The notes under the pieces: generated by a model
Databases searched by the model: none
What the model was told of the DNA's origin: nothing
Seen by the model: only the letters and a program-made list of their open reading frames with translations
Made by a program: the position numbers and the translations under genes
In this document: positions 44,199-54,564 of the stretch, piece by piece
Layout: each line of letters starts with the position of its first letter
Numbering within the stretch: the stretch's first letter is position 1
Assembly: GCF_007994735.1 (NCBI RefSeq)
Contig: NZ_VOIL01000001.1
Coordinates: 434,001 to 498,000, forward strand
Length of the DNA stretch: 64,000 bases
Source: Nesterenkonia populi
GTDB taxonomy: Bacteria; Actinomycetota; Actinomycetes; Actinomycetales; Micrococcaceae
Direction of reading: 5' to 3'

Positions 44199-45562
44199 GG
44201 GGAACCACCTTCTGCGTCGGGCTGAGCTGCGGCGGCCACTCGGCTCAGGGGGAAGCGGGCGGTGAGGCGGAATCCTCCCGGCTCCGGCTGGGCCTCGACC
44301 TCTCCGCCGTAGAGCCGGGCCCGCTCAGTCATGCCGAGGATCCCGGATCCTGCGCCGTCGGAGGGCGCGGCGGAGCTCTGTCCGGTGTCCCGGACCTCGA
44401 CGACGAGCTCGGCGTCATCGTGCCCTGGGCGGTCCGCCTCAGCGCCGCCCTCAACAGTGATGCGGACTGCGGCGGCGGCCTGCTCTCCTCCGTGCTTGAG
44501 AGTGTTGGTCAGCGCTTCCTGAATGATCCGGTAGACCGCCAGCCCCGCGCCCTCGGTCAGCGCGGGCCCGCTGCTGGGCGCTTCGGCGAGCTGGGCCTCC
44601 AGCCCGGAGGCACGGACGTCTTCGATCAGCTGCGGCAGCTGCTCCAGGCTGGGGGCGGGCCTGCGAGCCAGTTCCTCGGAATCCTCGCGCAGCACCCCGA
44701 GCATGCGGCGCAGCTCGCTGAGCGCGTCCCTGCCGGTGCGGCCGATCGCCTCGAACGCCTCCTCCGCCTGATTCGGATGCGCGTGGACCACGTACCGGCC
44801 GCCGTCGGACTGGGCGATCATCACCGACATCGAGTGGGAGACGACGTCATGCATCTCCCGGGCGATCCGCATCCGCTCGGCATCAGCGGCGAGGCGCGCC
44901 TCCTGGTCCCGCTCCACCTCCAGCAGACGATTCTTCTCACTGATCGCGGCCTGCTCGCGGCGACGCCGGCCGCCCAGATCCCCCAGCGTCCACGCCGCGA
45001 CCACCACCGCTGCGCAGAAGCCGGCAAGCAGCAGCGCATAGGTCAGCAGACGCGGAAGATCCTGGCTCAGGACAGGCGATCCCACCTGGGTCGGATCGCG
45101 CCGGTGCCACTCGATCAGGAAGACCAGCGCCATGTAGGCCGCCGCCAGAAGCGCACCGAGCAGCCCCCATCCCAAGATGACGATGGAGGCTCTGCGGGAG
45201 CCGTACTTAGCCGCCGAATATATGAAAACGGGCACCGCCAGGGAGGACCATCCGGGCCCCTGGAGGGTCAGAATCTGCAGAGTGCAGGCGACCGCGGCGG
45301 ACCCGGCGGCCAGGCCCGGCCTGATGCGGCTGAGGGCAAGCAGAAGGATGACGCTCATCTCCAGCAGAAGCATGAGCGGCCAGAAGATGTCCGCGCCCAT
45401 CAGTCCTGTCCCGGGACGGCGGAGCCCCCAGGTGTTGAGCGCCAGCAGGCTCAGCGGCAGGACTTTGAACAGGGCATCGCCCAACCATCGCCTCGCCTCG
45501 AAGAACCGTGTGACGCCCAGGTGCACCGGCCCGCGCTTCTCGGCGTCGGGCAGAGCGGTCAT
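44195..45562 (-). CDS. Sensor histidine kinase, HisKA_3 (NarL partner) family
   Basis: A 455-residue membrane kinase. Five or six N-terminal helices (about 30-190) form the sensor, with almost no extracytoplasmic loop, so it likely senses within the membrane or through the ABC transporter. A charged linker (about 195-230) leads to the phosphoacceptor His238 in MRIAREMHDVVSHSMSVMIA. The ATPase domain shows HGGEQAAAAVRITVEGG, VEVRDTG and GSGILGMTERARLYGGEVEA. The ATG start at 45562 lacks a strong ribosome site but gives a normal family length. It overlaps the response regulator gene by four bases. Confidence 0.9.
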   Translation of the reverse strand: MTALPDAEKRGPVHLGVTRFFEARRWLGDALFKVLPLSLLALNTWGLRRPGTGLMGADIFWPLMLLLEMSVILLLALSRIRPGLAAGSAAVACTLQILTLQGPGWSSLAVPVFIYSAAKYGSRRASIVILGWGLLGALLAAAYMALVFLIEWHRRDPTQVGSPVLSQDLPRLLTYALLLAGFCAAVVVAAWTLGDLGGRRRREQAAISEKNRLLEVERDQEARLAADAERMRIAREMHDVVSHSMSVMIAQSDGGRYVVHAHPNQAEEAFEAIGRTGRDALSELRRMLGVLREDSEELARRPAPSLEQLPQLIEDVRASGLEAQLAEAPSSGPALTEGAGLAVYRIIQEALTNTLKHGGEQAAAAVRITVEGGAEADRPGHDDAELVVEVRDTGQSSAAPSDGAGSGILGMTERARLYGGEVEAQPEPGGFRLTARFPLSRVAAAAQPDAEGGSP

Positions 45563-45629
45563 GCAGTCAGTCTAGGAGCGGCTCCCTCCGGAGGCTTCAG
45601 ACCACAGGATGAGATTCGCTCATCAGACG

Positions 45630-45962
45630 CTAGGCCCGCCCGCCCTTCTCGCGGCGCCGCGTCTGCTCGTACCGCTGCGCCTCGGCGACCTCCTCCGGGG
45701 CCATCGTCTCCGAGCGCCCCTTGCCGGGTGTGGAGCCGGCTTGGCTGCGGTGGCGGACGGTCATGGCGACGAAATAGATGATCGGCCCCAGGATCGGGAG
45801 CAATGCGATGAGCGCGAACCAGCCCGCCGTCTGCCCGCTGGAGCCGTGCTTGGTCTGGGCGAAGATCATCAGCGCCCCGATGAACAGGGCGCCGGCCACC
45901 AGCGCCAGCCAGCGTGCCCACCAGGGAAAGAGAGGCGCCGTCGTCGTCAGCATCTCTAGCAT
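45630..45962 (-). CDS. Small PLDc_N-domain membrane protein
   Basis: A 110-residue protein with two membrane helices (about 16-36 and 46-67) joined by TKHGSSGQTAGW, and a positively charged cytoplasmic tail (RHRSQAGSTPGKGR to RREKGGRA). The helix pair with ALIALLPILGPIIYFVAM matches the phospholipase D nuclease N-terminal (PLDc_N) domain found at the start of cardiolipin synthases and alone in many actinobacteria. No catalytic HKD motif is present, so it is not an enzyme itself. It stands between the histidine kinase and the diesterase. Confidence 0.8.
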   Translation of the reverse strand: MLEMLTTTAPLFPWWARWLALVAGALFIGALMIFAQTKHGSSGQTAGWFALIALLPILGPIIYFVAMTVRHRSQAGSTPGKGRSETMAPEEVAEAQRYEQTRRREKGGRA

Positions 45963-46039
45963 GCCCTCGAGGGTACGCCCCTATGCTGGCCCTCAGCTCA
46001 GAGAGCGGCCGACGTCGGCTCTGCGCGACCGGAGTCCGC

Positions 46040-46909
46040 TCAGCCCTGCGGCCAGAGGCCCCGAGACCTCATGACCCCGGCGAGCGCATCGGCGTCGTCG
46101 GTCATGATGCCGTCCACTCCCATGTCCAGAAGGCGTTCGATCTCCTCCGGCTCATTCACCGTCCAGACGTGGACCTGCAGACCAGCACGGTGGCACCGTT
46201 CGATGAACTTGGGCCGCACCACCCGGAGGGGGCCGTGTCTGATGGGAACCTGGACGCAGTCGATCTCCGCAATCCTGCGGGAGAGCCGGCCGAGGAACCC
46301 CAGCGGACCCAAGGCCACGATCAGCCCGATTGCCGTCCAGCCGCCCGAGGTCGCCACCTTCCGGCTCAGAGCCTTGCTGACCCGGTGACGGCGGGCGTCG
46401 TTGAAGCTTGCCGCCAGCACCCGGTGGTGCGCCCGGTGCTTCTCCACCGCCTCGCAGAACGGCTCCACTGCGGCGGAGTCCTTCAGGTCCACGTTGAAAT
46501 GAGTGTCCGGGAACTGCTCCAGCAGCTCATCGAAGCGAGCCAGCGGCTCGATCCATTCGCCGTCGCGGCCCACCCGGACCTCCGCCAGCTGCGCCCAGGT
46601 CCTCTCCCGGACAGTGCCGGTGATGCTGGTGACCCGGTCCAGGGCTTCATCGTGGAAGGCGACCAGCACCCCGTCGGCCGTGGTCCGCACGTCCGTCTCA
46701 ATGTACTTGTAGCCTCTGTCCACCGCCCGCCGAAAAGCGGCCAGAGTGTTCTCCGCCTCCGGCATACCGCCCCGGTGCACGAACGCCAGCGGCTGGTTCG
46801 CCAGCGGCCCGTCCTGGGAGTTCAGCAGGTAGGGCACGGACCGGTACGGGTGCTTCCGGTAGGAGGCCTGAGCGGCTGGCAAGGAGCTCTCTGGGTCCGG
46901 GCGGTTCAC
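46040..46909 (-). CDS. Glycerophosphodiester phosphodiesterase (GDPD)
   Basis: A 289-residue TIM-barrel GDPD-family enzyme that cleaves glycerophosphodiesters such as glycerophosphocholine to glycerol-3-phosphate and an alcohol. Catalytic landmarks: FVHRGGMPEAENTLAAF (general acid/base His with Glu), ETDVRTTADGVLVAFHDEAL (metal-binding Glu and Asp, second His), and VNEPEEIERLLDMGVDGIMT at the end. No signal peptide is seen, so it is cytoplasmic. The start overlaps the sugar kinase stop by four bases. It may recycle membrane lipid head groups. Confidence 0.92.
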   Translation of the reverse strand: MNRPDPESSLPAAQASYRKHPYRSVPYLLNSQDGPLANQPLAFVHRGGMPEAENTLAAFRRAVDRGYKYIETDVRTTADGVLVAFHDEALDRVTSITGTVRERTWAQLAEVRVGRDGEWIEPLARFDELLEQFPDTHFNVDLKDSAAVEPFCEAVEKHRAHHRVLAASFNDARRHRVSKALSRKVATSGGWTAIGLIVALGPLGFLGRLSRRIAEIDCVQVPIRHGPLRVVRPKFIERCHRAGLQVHVWTVNEPEEIERLLDMGVDGIMTDDADALAGVMRSRGLWPQG

Positions 46910-47862
46910 GGCTGGGGCGCCTCCAGGGCGGCGGTGAGCTCCGCGGCGGTGGGCAGCTGGGCGCCGAAGCGCGCGGAGGTCAGCCCCGCTGCCTGAGATG
47001 AGACCCTCAGGACTTCCCGCAGCTCATCCAGGCCGATGCGGCGCAGAGCCTCCCGGTTCTCCGCGCCGAGGAGGCCGCGCCGGAACAGGCTGGAGAGGGT
47101 CGCGGCCATGAAGGAGTCGCCGGCGCCCACCGTGTCCGCCACCTCGACGCTGAAGACCGGCTGCTCGGCGATGCCGCTGGCGGCGACCGCCATCGCCCCG
47201 GAGCCCCCGCGGGTCACCGTCACCAGGGAGGGTCCGAGCTCCAGCCAGGCGTGCATCGTGTCCGCGTGGGTGCGCTCCGGGTACAGCTGCTCGAGATCAT
47301 CCGTGGAGGCCTGGACGACGTCGGAGAGAGCGATGAACTCCTCCGCCTGCCGGCGGGCCTGCTCCCGGTTGGGCACGATGGTGGGCCGGTAGTTGGGGTC
47401 GTAGGAGATGGTGGCGGTCTCCCGGGCGTCGGAGAGCAGCGCCTTCACGGTCTCCGCGCCGGGCTCAAGCATCGACGCGATGGACCCGGTGTGCAGGTGG
47501 GTGCGCGTCCGGCGCTGGGCGGCGAACCTCTCCTCGAGGGCCGCGGCGTCGGGCAGCGTCCAGTCGAGCTCGAACTCATAGCTGGGCTGGCCGGTGGGGT
47601 CCAGGGTGGCGGAGGCCACGGAGGTGGGGCGGCTGTCGGCGCCGAGCAGGCTGGTGACCCCGGCCGAGCGCAGGGAGCGGGCGATCATCCGGCCGTAGTC
47701 GTCACTGCCGCGCCGGCCGACGAACACCACCGGATGCTCGAGCCGAGCCAGGCCCACCGCCACGTTGAAGGGGCTGCCGCCCACGTGCGCCATGGGCGCG
47801 GAGGTCTCGGTGTGCACGACGTCCACCAAACATTCGCCGATGACCGCCAGGTAGCTGCTCAC
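46906..47862 (-). CDS. PfkB-family carbohydrate kinase (fructokinase-like)
   Basis: A 318-residue ribokinase-fold sugar kinase. Signature 1 is HVGGSPFNVAVGLARL and signature 2 is VADTVGAGDSFMAATLSS with the catalytic base Asp. The order of segments resembles bacterial fructokinases, but the sugar cannot be fixed from the sequence. The start is GTG at 47862 just downstream of the thi operon, and the stop overlaps the diesterase gene by four bases. Confidence 0.88.
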   Translation of the reverse strand: MSSYLAVIGECLVDVVHTETSAPMAHVGGSPFNVAVGLARLEHPVVFVGRRGSDDYGRMIARSLRSAGVTSLLGADSRPTSVASATLDPTGQPSYEFELDWTLPDAAALEERFAAQRRTRTHLHTGSIASMLEPGAETVKALLSDARETATISYDPNYRPTIVPNREQARRQAEEFIALSDVVQASTDDLEQLYPERTHADTMHAWLELGPSLVTVTRGGSGAMAVAASGIAEQPVFSVEVADTVGAGDSFMAATLSSLFRRGLLGAENREALRRIGLDELREVLRVSSQAAGLTSARFGAQLPTAAELTAALEAPQP

Positions 47863-47887
47863 GCCTCTACACTACCCAACCTGTCGG

Positions 47888-50004
<2,117 letters not shown>

Positions 50005-50244
50005 TCAGCCGCCCTGCACCGCAGTGACGATCTCCAGCTCGGCGCCCTCGTCGAGCTGGATGGCGGACCAGCGGCTGCGCGGGAGCACCTCCCCGGCGAG
50101 GGCGACGGCCACGCCGAGCCGCCTGCCGTCGGCGGGGGTGCCGTCGGGCTGCAGCTCCCGGCCTGTGGTGCGGGAGACGGCGTCGAGCACAGTGGCGGCC
50201 TCGGGAAGGGCCACGACGTCGTCGTTGATGGTGACTGTGGGCAT
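50005..50244 (-). CDS. thiS: Sulfur carrier protein (ThiS)
   Basis: A 79-residue ubiquitin-fold protein ending in Gly-Gly (AVQGG), the site adenylated by the ThiF-type enzyme and converted to a thiocarboxylate that donates sulfur to the thiazole ring. The N terminus MPTVTINDDVV and the segment VAVALAGEVLPRSRW are typical. It has about ten residues more than the usual 66-70, in a loop around 28-40. It follows thiO by 49 bases and precedes thiG. Confidence 0.93.
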   Translation of the reverse strand: MPTVTINDDVVALPEAATVLDAVSRTTGRELQPDGTPADGRRLGVAVALAGEVLPRSRWSAIQLDEGAELEIVTAVQGG

Positions 50245-50293
50245 AGGCCCTATTCAACACCAGCTCCGCGAGCGGTGTTCCCGGCGCGCGGCC

Positions 50294-51466
50294 TCACCGA
50301 TGGCGGCGCGGGTCCGTCGCTTCCAGGTGGGCCCGGTCCTGCTCGGTGAGGGTCCCGTTGAGCATCCCGGCGGTGAGCCGGGCAGCCAGCGGGGCGAGCA
50401 GGATCCCGTGGCGGGAGTATCCGGTGGAGACGACGACGTCGGGGCTCAGCAGCCCCGTGTAGGGCCGGTCGTCAGGGGTGCCGGGACGGGCGCGGGCGGT
50501 GATCTCGTGCAGCTCCATGTCCCGTACGGCGGGCAGGACGGCGATCGCGTCGGCGAGCAGCTCTGCCACGGAGCCGGCGTGCGCCCCCGGGCGGGCGTCC
50601 TCCCGGACGGAGGCGCCGACGACGAGCTCTTCGCGCTCCCTGGGCACCAGGTAGACCTGTCGTCCGGAGACCCGGGCCCGCAGAGTGGAGGTGATCAGCC
50701 GCCGCTCCCCTGGGGTGAGCTGCCCGTCGGTGTATCGCAGCCGCAGGACGTCGCCGTGCACCGGGCGCAGGCGCAGCTGAGGGTGGTCGCGCGGGATTCC
50801 GGTGATCTGTGAGTAGCCGAGCCCGGGCACCAGCACCGCAGCCGCGGCGTCGTGCTCATTGTCCTGATCGGTGGTCAGCTGCACCCCGCCGAGCTCGTGG
50901 CGGATGTCGACGACCTTCTCGGCCGCCCAGGCCGCGGGCGGGCCGGCGTCGGGGAACGCGCCGGGGTCCAGCTCGGCGCTGAGCGCCTCATTGAGGGCGA
51001 CGACGAGCTGCCGCGGATTGACCTGATGGTCCCCGGGGACCTTCCAGGCTTTAGAGATTCCGGGGGCGAGCGCTGGTTCACGCTCTCGCAGGGCGCGGGA
51101 GGTCAGAGGCTCCACCTGCATCCCGTGGGACTGGTGGACGCCGACGAGGTCATTGACGGCCTCGCGGTCACCAGGGTCGGCGGCGACCAGCAGGGTGCCG
51201 TTCTCCCAGTACCCGGTGGGGGCGCGGACCGCCTTCTGCAGGGCTGCCATCTGGGCGGGGTACTCCTCGAGTGCCGCAGCCATGAGCGGCCAGAGCTCCT
51301 CCTGCCCGTACTGCACCTCGCTGATGGGCGCGAGCATCCCGGCCGCCGCGTAGGAGGCCTCGGAGGCTGGGGCCGGATCGAAGATGGTGACGGAATGGCC
51401 GGTCAGGCGCAGCTGCCAGGCCGTCAGGAGCCCGACGACGCCAGCTCCGACAACAGCAGTTGACAT
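50294..51466 (-). CDS. thiO: Glycine oxidase (ThiO)
   Basis: A 390-residue FAD-dependent amino-acid oxidase of the DAO family that oxidises glycine to the imine needed for thiazole formation. The FAD loop is VVGAGVVGLLTAWQLRLTGH, followed by the acidic strand end IFDP. Later landmarks: HGDVLRLRY, YLVPREREELVVGASV, ITARARPGTPDDRPYTGLLS, and STGYSRHGILLAPLAA near the C terminus. It begins the thiO-thiS-thiG-thiF operon. No thiamine-pyrophosphate riboswitch is recognisable in the 100 bases between it and tRNA-Gly. Confidence 0.92.
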   Translation of the reverse strand: MSTAVVGAGVVGLLTAWQLRLTGHSVTIFDPAPASEASYAAAGMLAPISEVQYGQEELWPLMAAALEEYPAQMAALQKAVRAPTGYWENGTLLVAADPGDREAVNDLVGVHQSHGMQVEPLTSRALREREPALAPGISKAWKVPGDHQVNPRQLVVALNEALSAELDPGAFPDAGPPAAWAAEKVVDIRHELGGVQLTTDQDNEHDAAAAVLVPGLGYSQITGIPRDHPQLRLRPVHGDVLRLRYTDGQLTPGERRLITSTLRARVSGRQVYLVPREREELVVGASVREDARPGAHAGSVAELLADAIAVLPAVRDMELHEITARARPGTPDDRPYTGLLSPDVVVSTGYSRHGILLAPLAARLTAGMLNGTLTEQDRAHLEATDPRRHR

Positions 51467-51529
51467 TTACGGCACCACCTTCAGGTCTGAGGCGGCCCTG
51501 CCGCCGACATGTAACCGGGGAGGATCAAG

Positions 51530-51547
51530 GCCCTCCCCGCGGAGGGC
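51530..51547 (-). terminator. Hairpin after tRNA-Gly
   Basis: A seven-base stem (GCCCTCC/GGAGGGC) with a four-base loop lies 19 bases downstream of tRNA-Gly on the minus strand. It probably ends the tRNA transcript before thiO; there is no long T tract. Confidence 0.5.
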
Positions 51548-51566
51548 GGCGCTCCCCCAATTTCGG

Positions 51567-51637
51567 AGCGGCTGACGGGAATCGAACCCGCGTCGTCTGC
51601 GTGGGAGGCAGAAGCTTTGCCACTAAGCTACAGCCGC
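51567..51637 (-). tRNA. tRNA-Gly (anticodon CCC)
   Basis: A 71-base cloverleaf. The acceptor arms GCGGCTG and CAGCCGC pair fully, the anticodon stem TCTGC/GCAGA encloses CTCCCAC giving CCC (reads GGG), and the T-loop is GGTTCGATTCC. CCA is not encoded. Confidence 0.95.
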
Positions 51638-51744
51638 TGGCCGCCGTGATGAGTGCGAGTGATCCCACCGTCACGGCGTGAAGAACAGTGTACTACCTTG
51701 CCGAGGCCTCGCTCACGCGCGAAGGCCCTTCCCCCGCGTGGGAG

Positions 51745-51778
51745 GGGGCCCGCCGATGCATTGCATGCGGCGGGCCCC
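51745..51778 (-). terminator. Hairpin terminator after the PfpI/DJ-1 gene
   Basis: An 11-base stem (GGGGCCCGCCG with CGGCGGGCCCC) whose loop itself contains ATGCA/TGCAT. It lies 23 bases after the stop codon on the minus strand. Confidence 0.65.
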
Positions 51779-51801
51779 AGAAGCCGAAGAGAGTGACCTG
51801 G

Positions 51802-52344
51802 TCAGGCCTTCTCAACCAGTGCGAGGAACTCTCGGCTGAAGTCCTCGAGGTCGTCCGGGGTGCGGGAGGTGACCAGTCCGTCGGAGACCACCACGGACTC
51901 ATCCACCCAGGTCGCACCGGCATTCTTCAGGTCGGTGGCCAGGGAGGGGTAGCTGGTGAGAGTCCGGCCCTTGGCGGCGCCGACCTCGGTGAGGATCCAG
52001 GGGCCGTGGCAGATGGCGGCCACGGGCCTGTCTGCCTCGAAGAACGCCTTGACGAACTTCTGGGCGTCCTCGTCGATCCGGACGGTGTCGGCATTGAGCG
52101 TGCCGCCGGGCAGCACCAGGCCTGCGTATTCGGACGGGTCGGCTGAGGGCAGGTGCACGTCCACCTCGAAGTGATCGGCGTGCTCCCAGTCACCCTTCAT
52201 GGCCTGGATGGAGCCTTCCTTGGGCGAGACGACGACGGCGGTGCCGCCGGCGGACTCGATGGCCTTCTTGGGCTCAGTCAGCTCGGGCTGCTCGACGCCG
52301 TTGGTGGTCAGGATTGCGATCTTCTTGCCGGTGATGTCGGCCAT
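51802..52344 (-). CDS. DJ-1/PfpI family protein (YhbO-like)
   Basis: A 180-residue class I glutamine-amidotransferase-like protein of the PfpI group. The nucleophile elbow is AAICHGPWILTEV with the reactive Cys and adjacent His, the acidic residue is in NGVEQPEL near the N terminus, and YAGLVLPGGTLNADTVR precedes the nucleophile. Members act as stress proteins with proposed protease or deglycase activity; the exact reaction is debated. The ATG at 52344 is preferred over 52350 because AGGAGG then has a six-base spacing. Confidence 0.9.
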   Translation of the reverse strand: MADITGKKIAILTTNGVEQPELTEPKKAIESAGGTAVVVSPKEGSIQAMKGDWEHADHFEVDVHLPSADPSEYAGLVLPGGTLNADTVRIDEDAQKFVKAFFEADRPVAAICHGPWILTEVGAAKGRTLTSYPSLATDLKNAGATWVDESVVVSDGLVTSRTPDDLEDFSREFLALVEKA

Positions 52345-52439
52345 GAGCATCCTCCTTCGGGATCTCTCATCTGTGTCGCTTACGGATTCAACCTAGTCAG
52401 TCGATCTTGACGTGCAAGACATGGAGGCTGAACGTCTGC

Positions 52440-53060
52440 TCAGAGAATCTGGGACGCCTCGGAGAACTCGAGGCGGCCCGCGCGTGGGCGGACGGCGTCC
52501 TCGTCGTCAGGGTTCGCGGCGTGGCCCACGTTGATCACCACGAGCGTCTTCCAGCCGTTCTCGGCGTGGAGGATCTCGTCGAAGGCGCTGGCCTTCAGCC
52601 CGGTCATGGGGCCGACTTCGAGGCCGTGGGCGCGCAGGGCGGTGATGAGGTAGCCGACCTGGATGAGCGCGGACTGCTCGCCCACTCCCTTGCGCATGCC
52701 CTCAGCCTCGGCGAAGCGCTCCCGGGCGCCTTCCCGCTGGGGCTGCAGCGTGGGCATGTGCTCGTGCCAGTCGGCGGTCCAGGCGGCCACGATGGTCAGC
52801 GGGGCGGCCTTGGTCTTGGCCTGGTTGGCGTCCATCATGTGCTCGACGACGGCGTCGCGAGCATCACCGTCGGTGAGGATGGTCAGCCGCAGCGGCTGGG
52901 AGTTGAAGGCGGTGGGCGCCCAGCGCAGATCCTCGTAGACCTTCTGGATGAGGGCGGGGTCCACCGGCTCGTCGGTGAAGGTGTTGGTGGTGCGGGAGCC
53001 CTCGAACAGGCGGCCGATGGTCTCACGGTCCAGGGTCTTGCCCAGGGTGCTGGTGCTCAT
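52440..53060 (-). CDS. Nitroreductase-family FMN reductase, RutE-like
   Basis: A 206-residue member of the nitroreductase fold closest in pattern to malonic semialdehyde reductase RutE. Landmarks: FEGSRTTNTFTDEPVDPALI (FMN phosphate binding), LRWAPTAFNSQPLRLTIL, and AHGLEVGPMTGLKASAFDE near the end. It uses NAD(P)H to reduce small aldehydes, quinones or nitro compounds. No pyrimidine-degradation genes are nearby, so the physiological substrate is open. It is divergent from the RDD gene; the 120-base gap holds both promoters. Confidence 0.87.
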   Translation of the reverse strand: MSTSTLGKTLDRETIGRLFEGSRTTNTFTDEPVDPALIQKVYEDLRWAPTAFNSQPLRLTILTDGDARDAVVEHMMDANQAKTKAAPLTIVAAWTADWHEHMPTLQPQREGARERFAEAEGMRKGVGEQSALIQVGYLITALRAHGLEVGPMTGLKASAFDEILHAENGWKTLVVINVGHAANPDDEDAVRPRAGRLEFSEASQIL

Positions 53061-53182
53061 GCTGCAGCTCCTTCAAAACTTGAGGATCGGTTCACGGGTG
53101 CCCAACGCCCGGTCCCCGTGACTTCTTCCGCCGCACATAGGTAGCGTGCGGAGTCGACGGAGCGGAAGGAGCTGAGCGAGCA

Positions 53183-53728
53183 TTGGCACAGGGCAGCAAT
53201 GAGGACGCCCGGGCGCCTGAGCGGATCGTGGTCCCGGATCGCGGCAGCGCTGAGCCCGCGGATGTGATGATCAGATTCTGGGCACGGGCGGTGGACGCGG
53301 TTCTTCTGGTCGTTCTGTCGATGGCCGCGGCAGGGCTCGCTGTGGCCCTGGCGGGCGCCGGAATGGAGGGCGCAGCCTGGCAGATCGGCCTGATGCTTGC
53401 GCTGCTGATGCTGTATGAGCCGGGTATGACCGCGTGGAAGGGCGGCACGCTCGGCAAGCTGTTCGTGGGCCTCAGGGCAGTGGATCTGCAGACGGGGGAG
53501 TGGCCTCGATTCGGACGCTCCCTGCTGCGCGCTGCGGTCTTCTTCGCGCTGACCCTGTCCTATCTGCCGGGAAACTGGAGTCTTCTGGGCCTGGCCACGA
53601 TGGCCGCCCTGGCGATGGCGATCGGCCGCCACCCTCACCGTCGAGGCTGGCACGATCAGGCGGCGCGCACCGCCGTCGTGCTCAAAGACACCCTTGATCA
53701 GGGCAGCCAGAGGGGCGATCGCTCCTGA
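53183..53728 (+). CDS. RDD-family membrane protein
   Basis: A 181-residue protein with a polar N terminus and three or four membrane helices. The family motif is Arg-x-x-Asp at the first helix (RFWARAVDAVLLVV), and the conserved TLGKLFVGLRAVDLQTGEWP precedes the later helices. RDD proteins have been linked to sodium export in some halophiles, but most are uncharacterised. The start appears to be TTG at 53183 with AAGGAG about 13 bases upstream; an ATG at codon 28 would remove the polar part. It converges on thiE. Confidence 0.8.
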   Translation: MAQGSNEDARAPERIVVPDRGSAEPADVMIRFWARAVDAVLLVVLSMAAAGLAVALAGAGMEGAAWQIGLMLALLMLYEPGMTAWKGGTLGKLFVGLRAVDLQTGEWPRFGRSLLRAAVFFALTLSYLPGNWSLLGLATMAALAMAIGRHPHRRGWHDQAARTAVVLKDTLDQGSQRGDRS

Positions 53729-53767
53729 ACACGGCGTCATGAGCTGTCCTGACCAGGAGACTGGGTC

Positions 53768-54499
53768 TCAGGCGGGGAGCTTCTCGCGGAGTGCGCGGGC
53801 GGCCGCAGCCGGGTCCTCGGCCTGGGTCACGGCACGGACGACGACGACGCGGTCCGCGCCTGCCTCGGTGACCTCGCTGAGGTTGCCTGCATCGATCCCG
53901 CCGATCGCGAAGAACGGCTTGCCGGTCTCCAGCTGGGCGGCCCGGGCGGGGAGATCCGTGCCGACGGCCGCGCGGCCCGGCTTGGTGGGTGTCTCCCAAA
54001 CCGGGCCTGTGGAGCAGTAGTCGATGCCGGGGTCGGCGGCGGCTCCCCGGACCTGCTCAAAAGTGCGGCAGGAGCGGCCGATCACGACGTCGTCGCCCAG
54101 GATCTGCCGGGCCTGCTCAGTGGTGAGGTCCTCCTGGCCGATGTGGAAGACATCCACTCCGCTGATGAGGGCGACGTCGGCCCGGTCGTTGGCGGCGGAG
54201 AGCGTCCCCCAGGAGTCGGCGACCTCCTTCAGCAGGGTGAGCGCGGTGAGCTCAGTCTGCACCGAGACCTGCTTGTCGCGGACCTGGATGATGTCGGCGC
54301 CACCGCTGAACGCCTCCACGTAGAAGCTCCGCAGCGCCTCAAGGTCCAGCTCCTCCACGGGTCCGGCCTCGGGGCGGGTGACGAATCGCTGCAGGTCGGT
54401 GCACACGTAGAGCCGGGCCGAGAGCAGCCGCTCGCGACGAAGCTGGCCGAGCTGGGTGGGCTCCGGGACGGTGGTGGCCGTGACGTTCTCCTCAGTCAT
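53768..54499 (-). CDS. thiE: Thiamine-phosphate synthase (ThiE)
   Basis: A 243-residue TIM-barrel enzyme that joins hydroxymethylpyrimidine diphosphate with thiazole phosphate to give thiamine phosphate. Landmarks: GGADIIQVRDKQVSVQTEL (diphosphate and magnesium binding), LSAANDRADVALISGVDVFH, IGQEDLTTEQARQIL, IGRSCRTFEQV, and FAIGGIDAGNLSEV. It stands apart from the thi operon but in the same 6-kb region and on the same strand. No riboswitch is recognisable upstream. Confidence 0.94.
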   Translation of the reverse strand: MTEENVTATTVPEPTQLGQLRRERLLSARLYVCTDLQRFVTRPEAGPVEELDLEALRSFYVEAFSGGADIIQVRDKQVSVQTELTALTLLKEVADSWGTLSAANDRADVALISGVDVFHIGQEDLTTEQARQILGDDVVIGRSCRTFEQVRGAAADPGIDYCSTGPVWETPTKPGRAAVGTDLPARAAQLETGKPFFAIGGIDAGNLSEVTEAGADRVVVVRAVTQAEDPAAAARALREKLPA

Positions 54500-54564
54500 G
54501 CCTCCACCTTAGAGCGGTGAGCCTGGACAGGCGCTGAAGGACGGCTGAGCCCCGTGCGGCGGGG

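Noticed and set aside
51467..51566. Possible thiamine-pyrophosphate riboswitch before thiO
   Set aside because: A stretch resembling the 3' half (GATCC...CCGG...CGGCGG...AGGG) is present, but the CUGAGA element and the partner helices are missing, and most of the space is the tRNA-Gly terminator hairpin.
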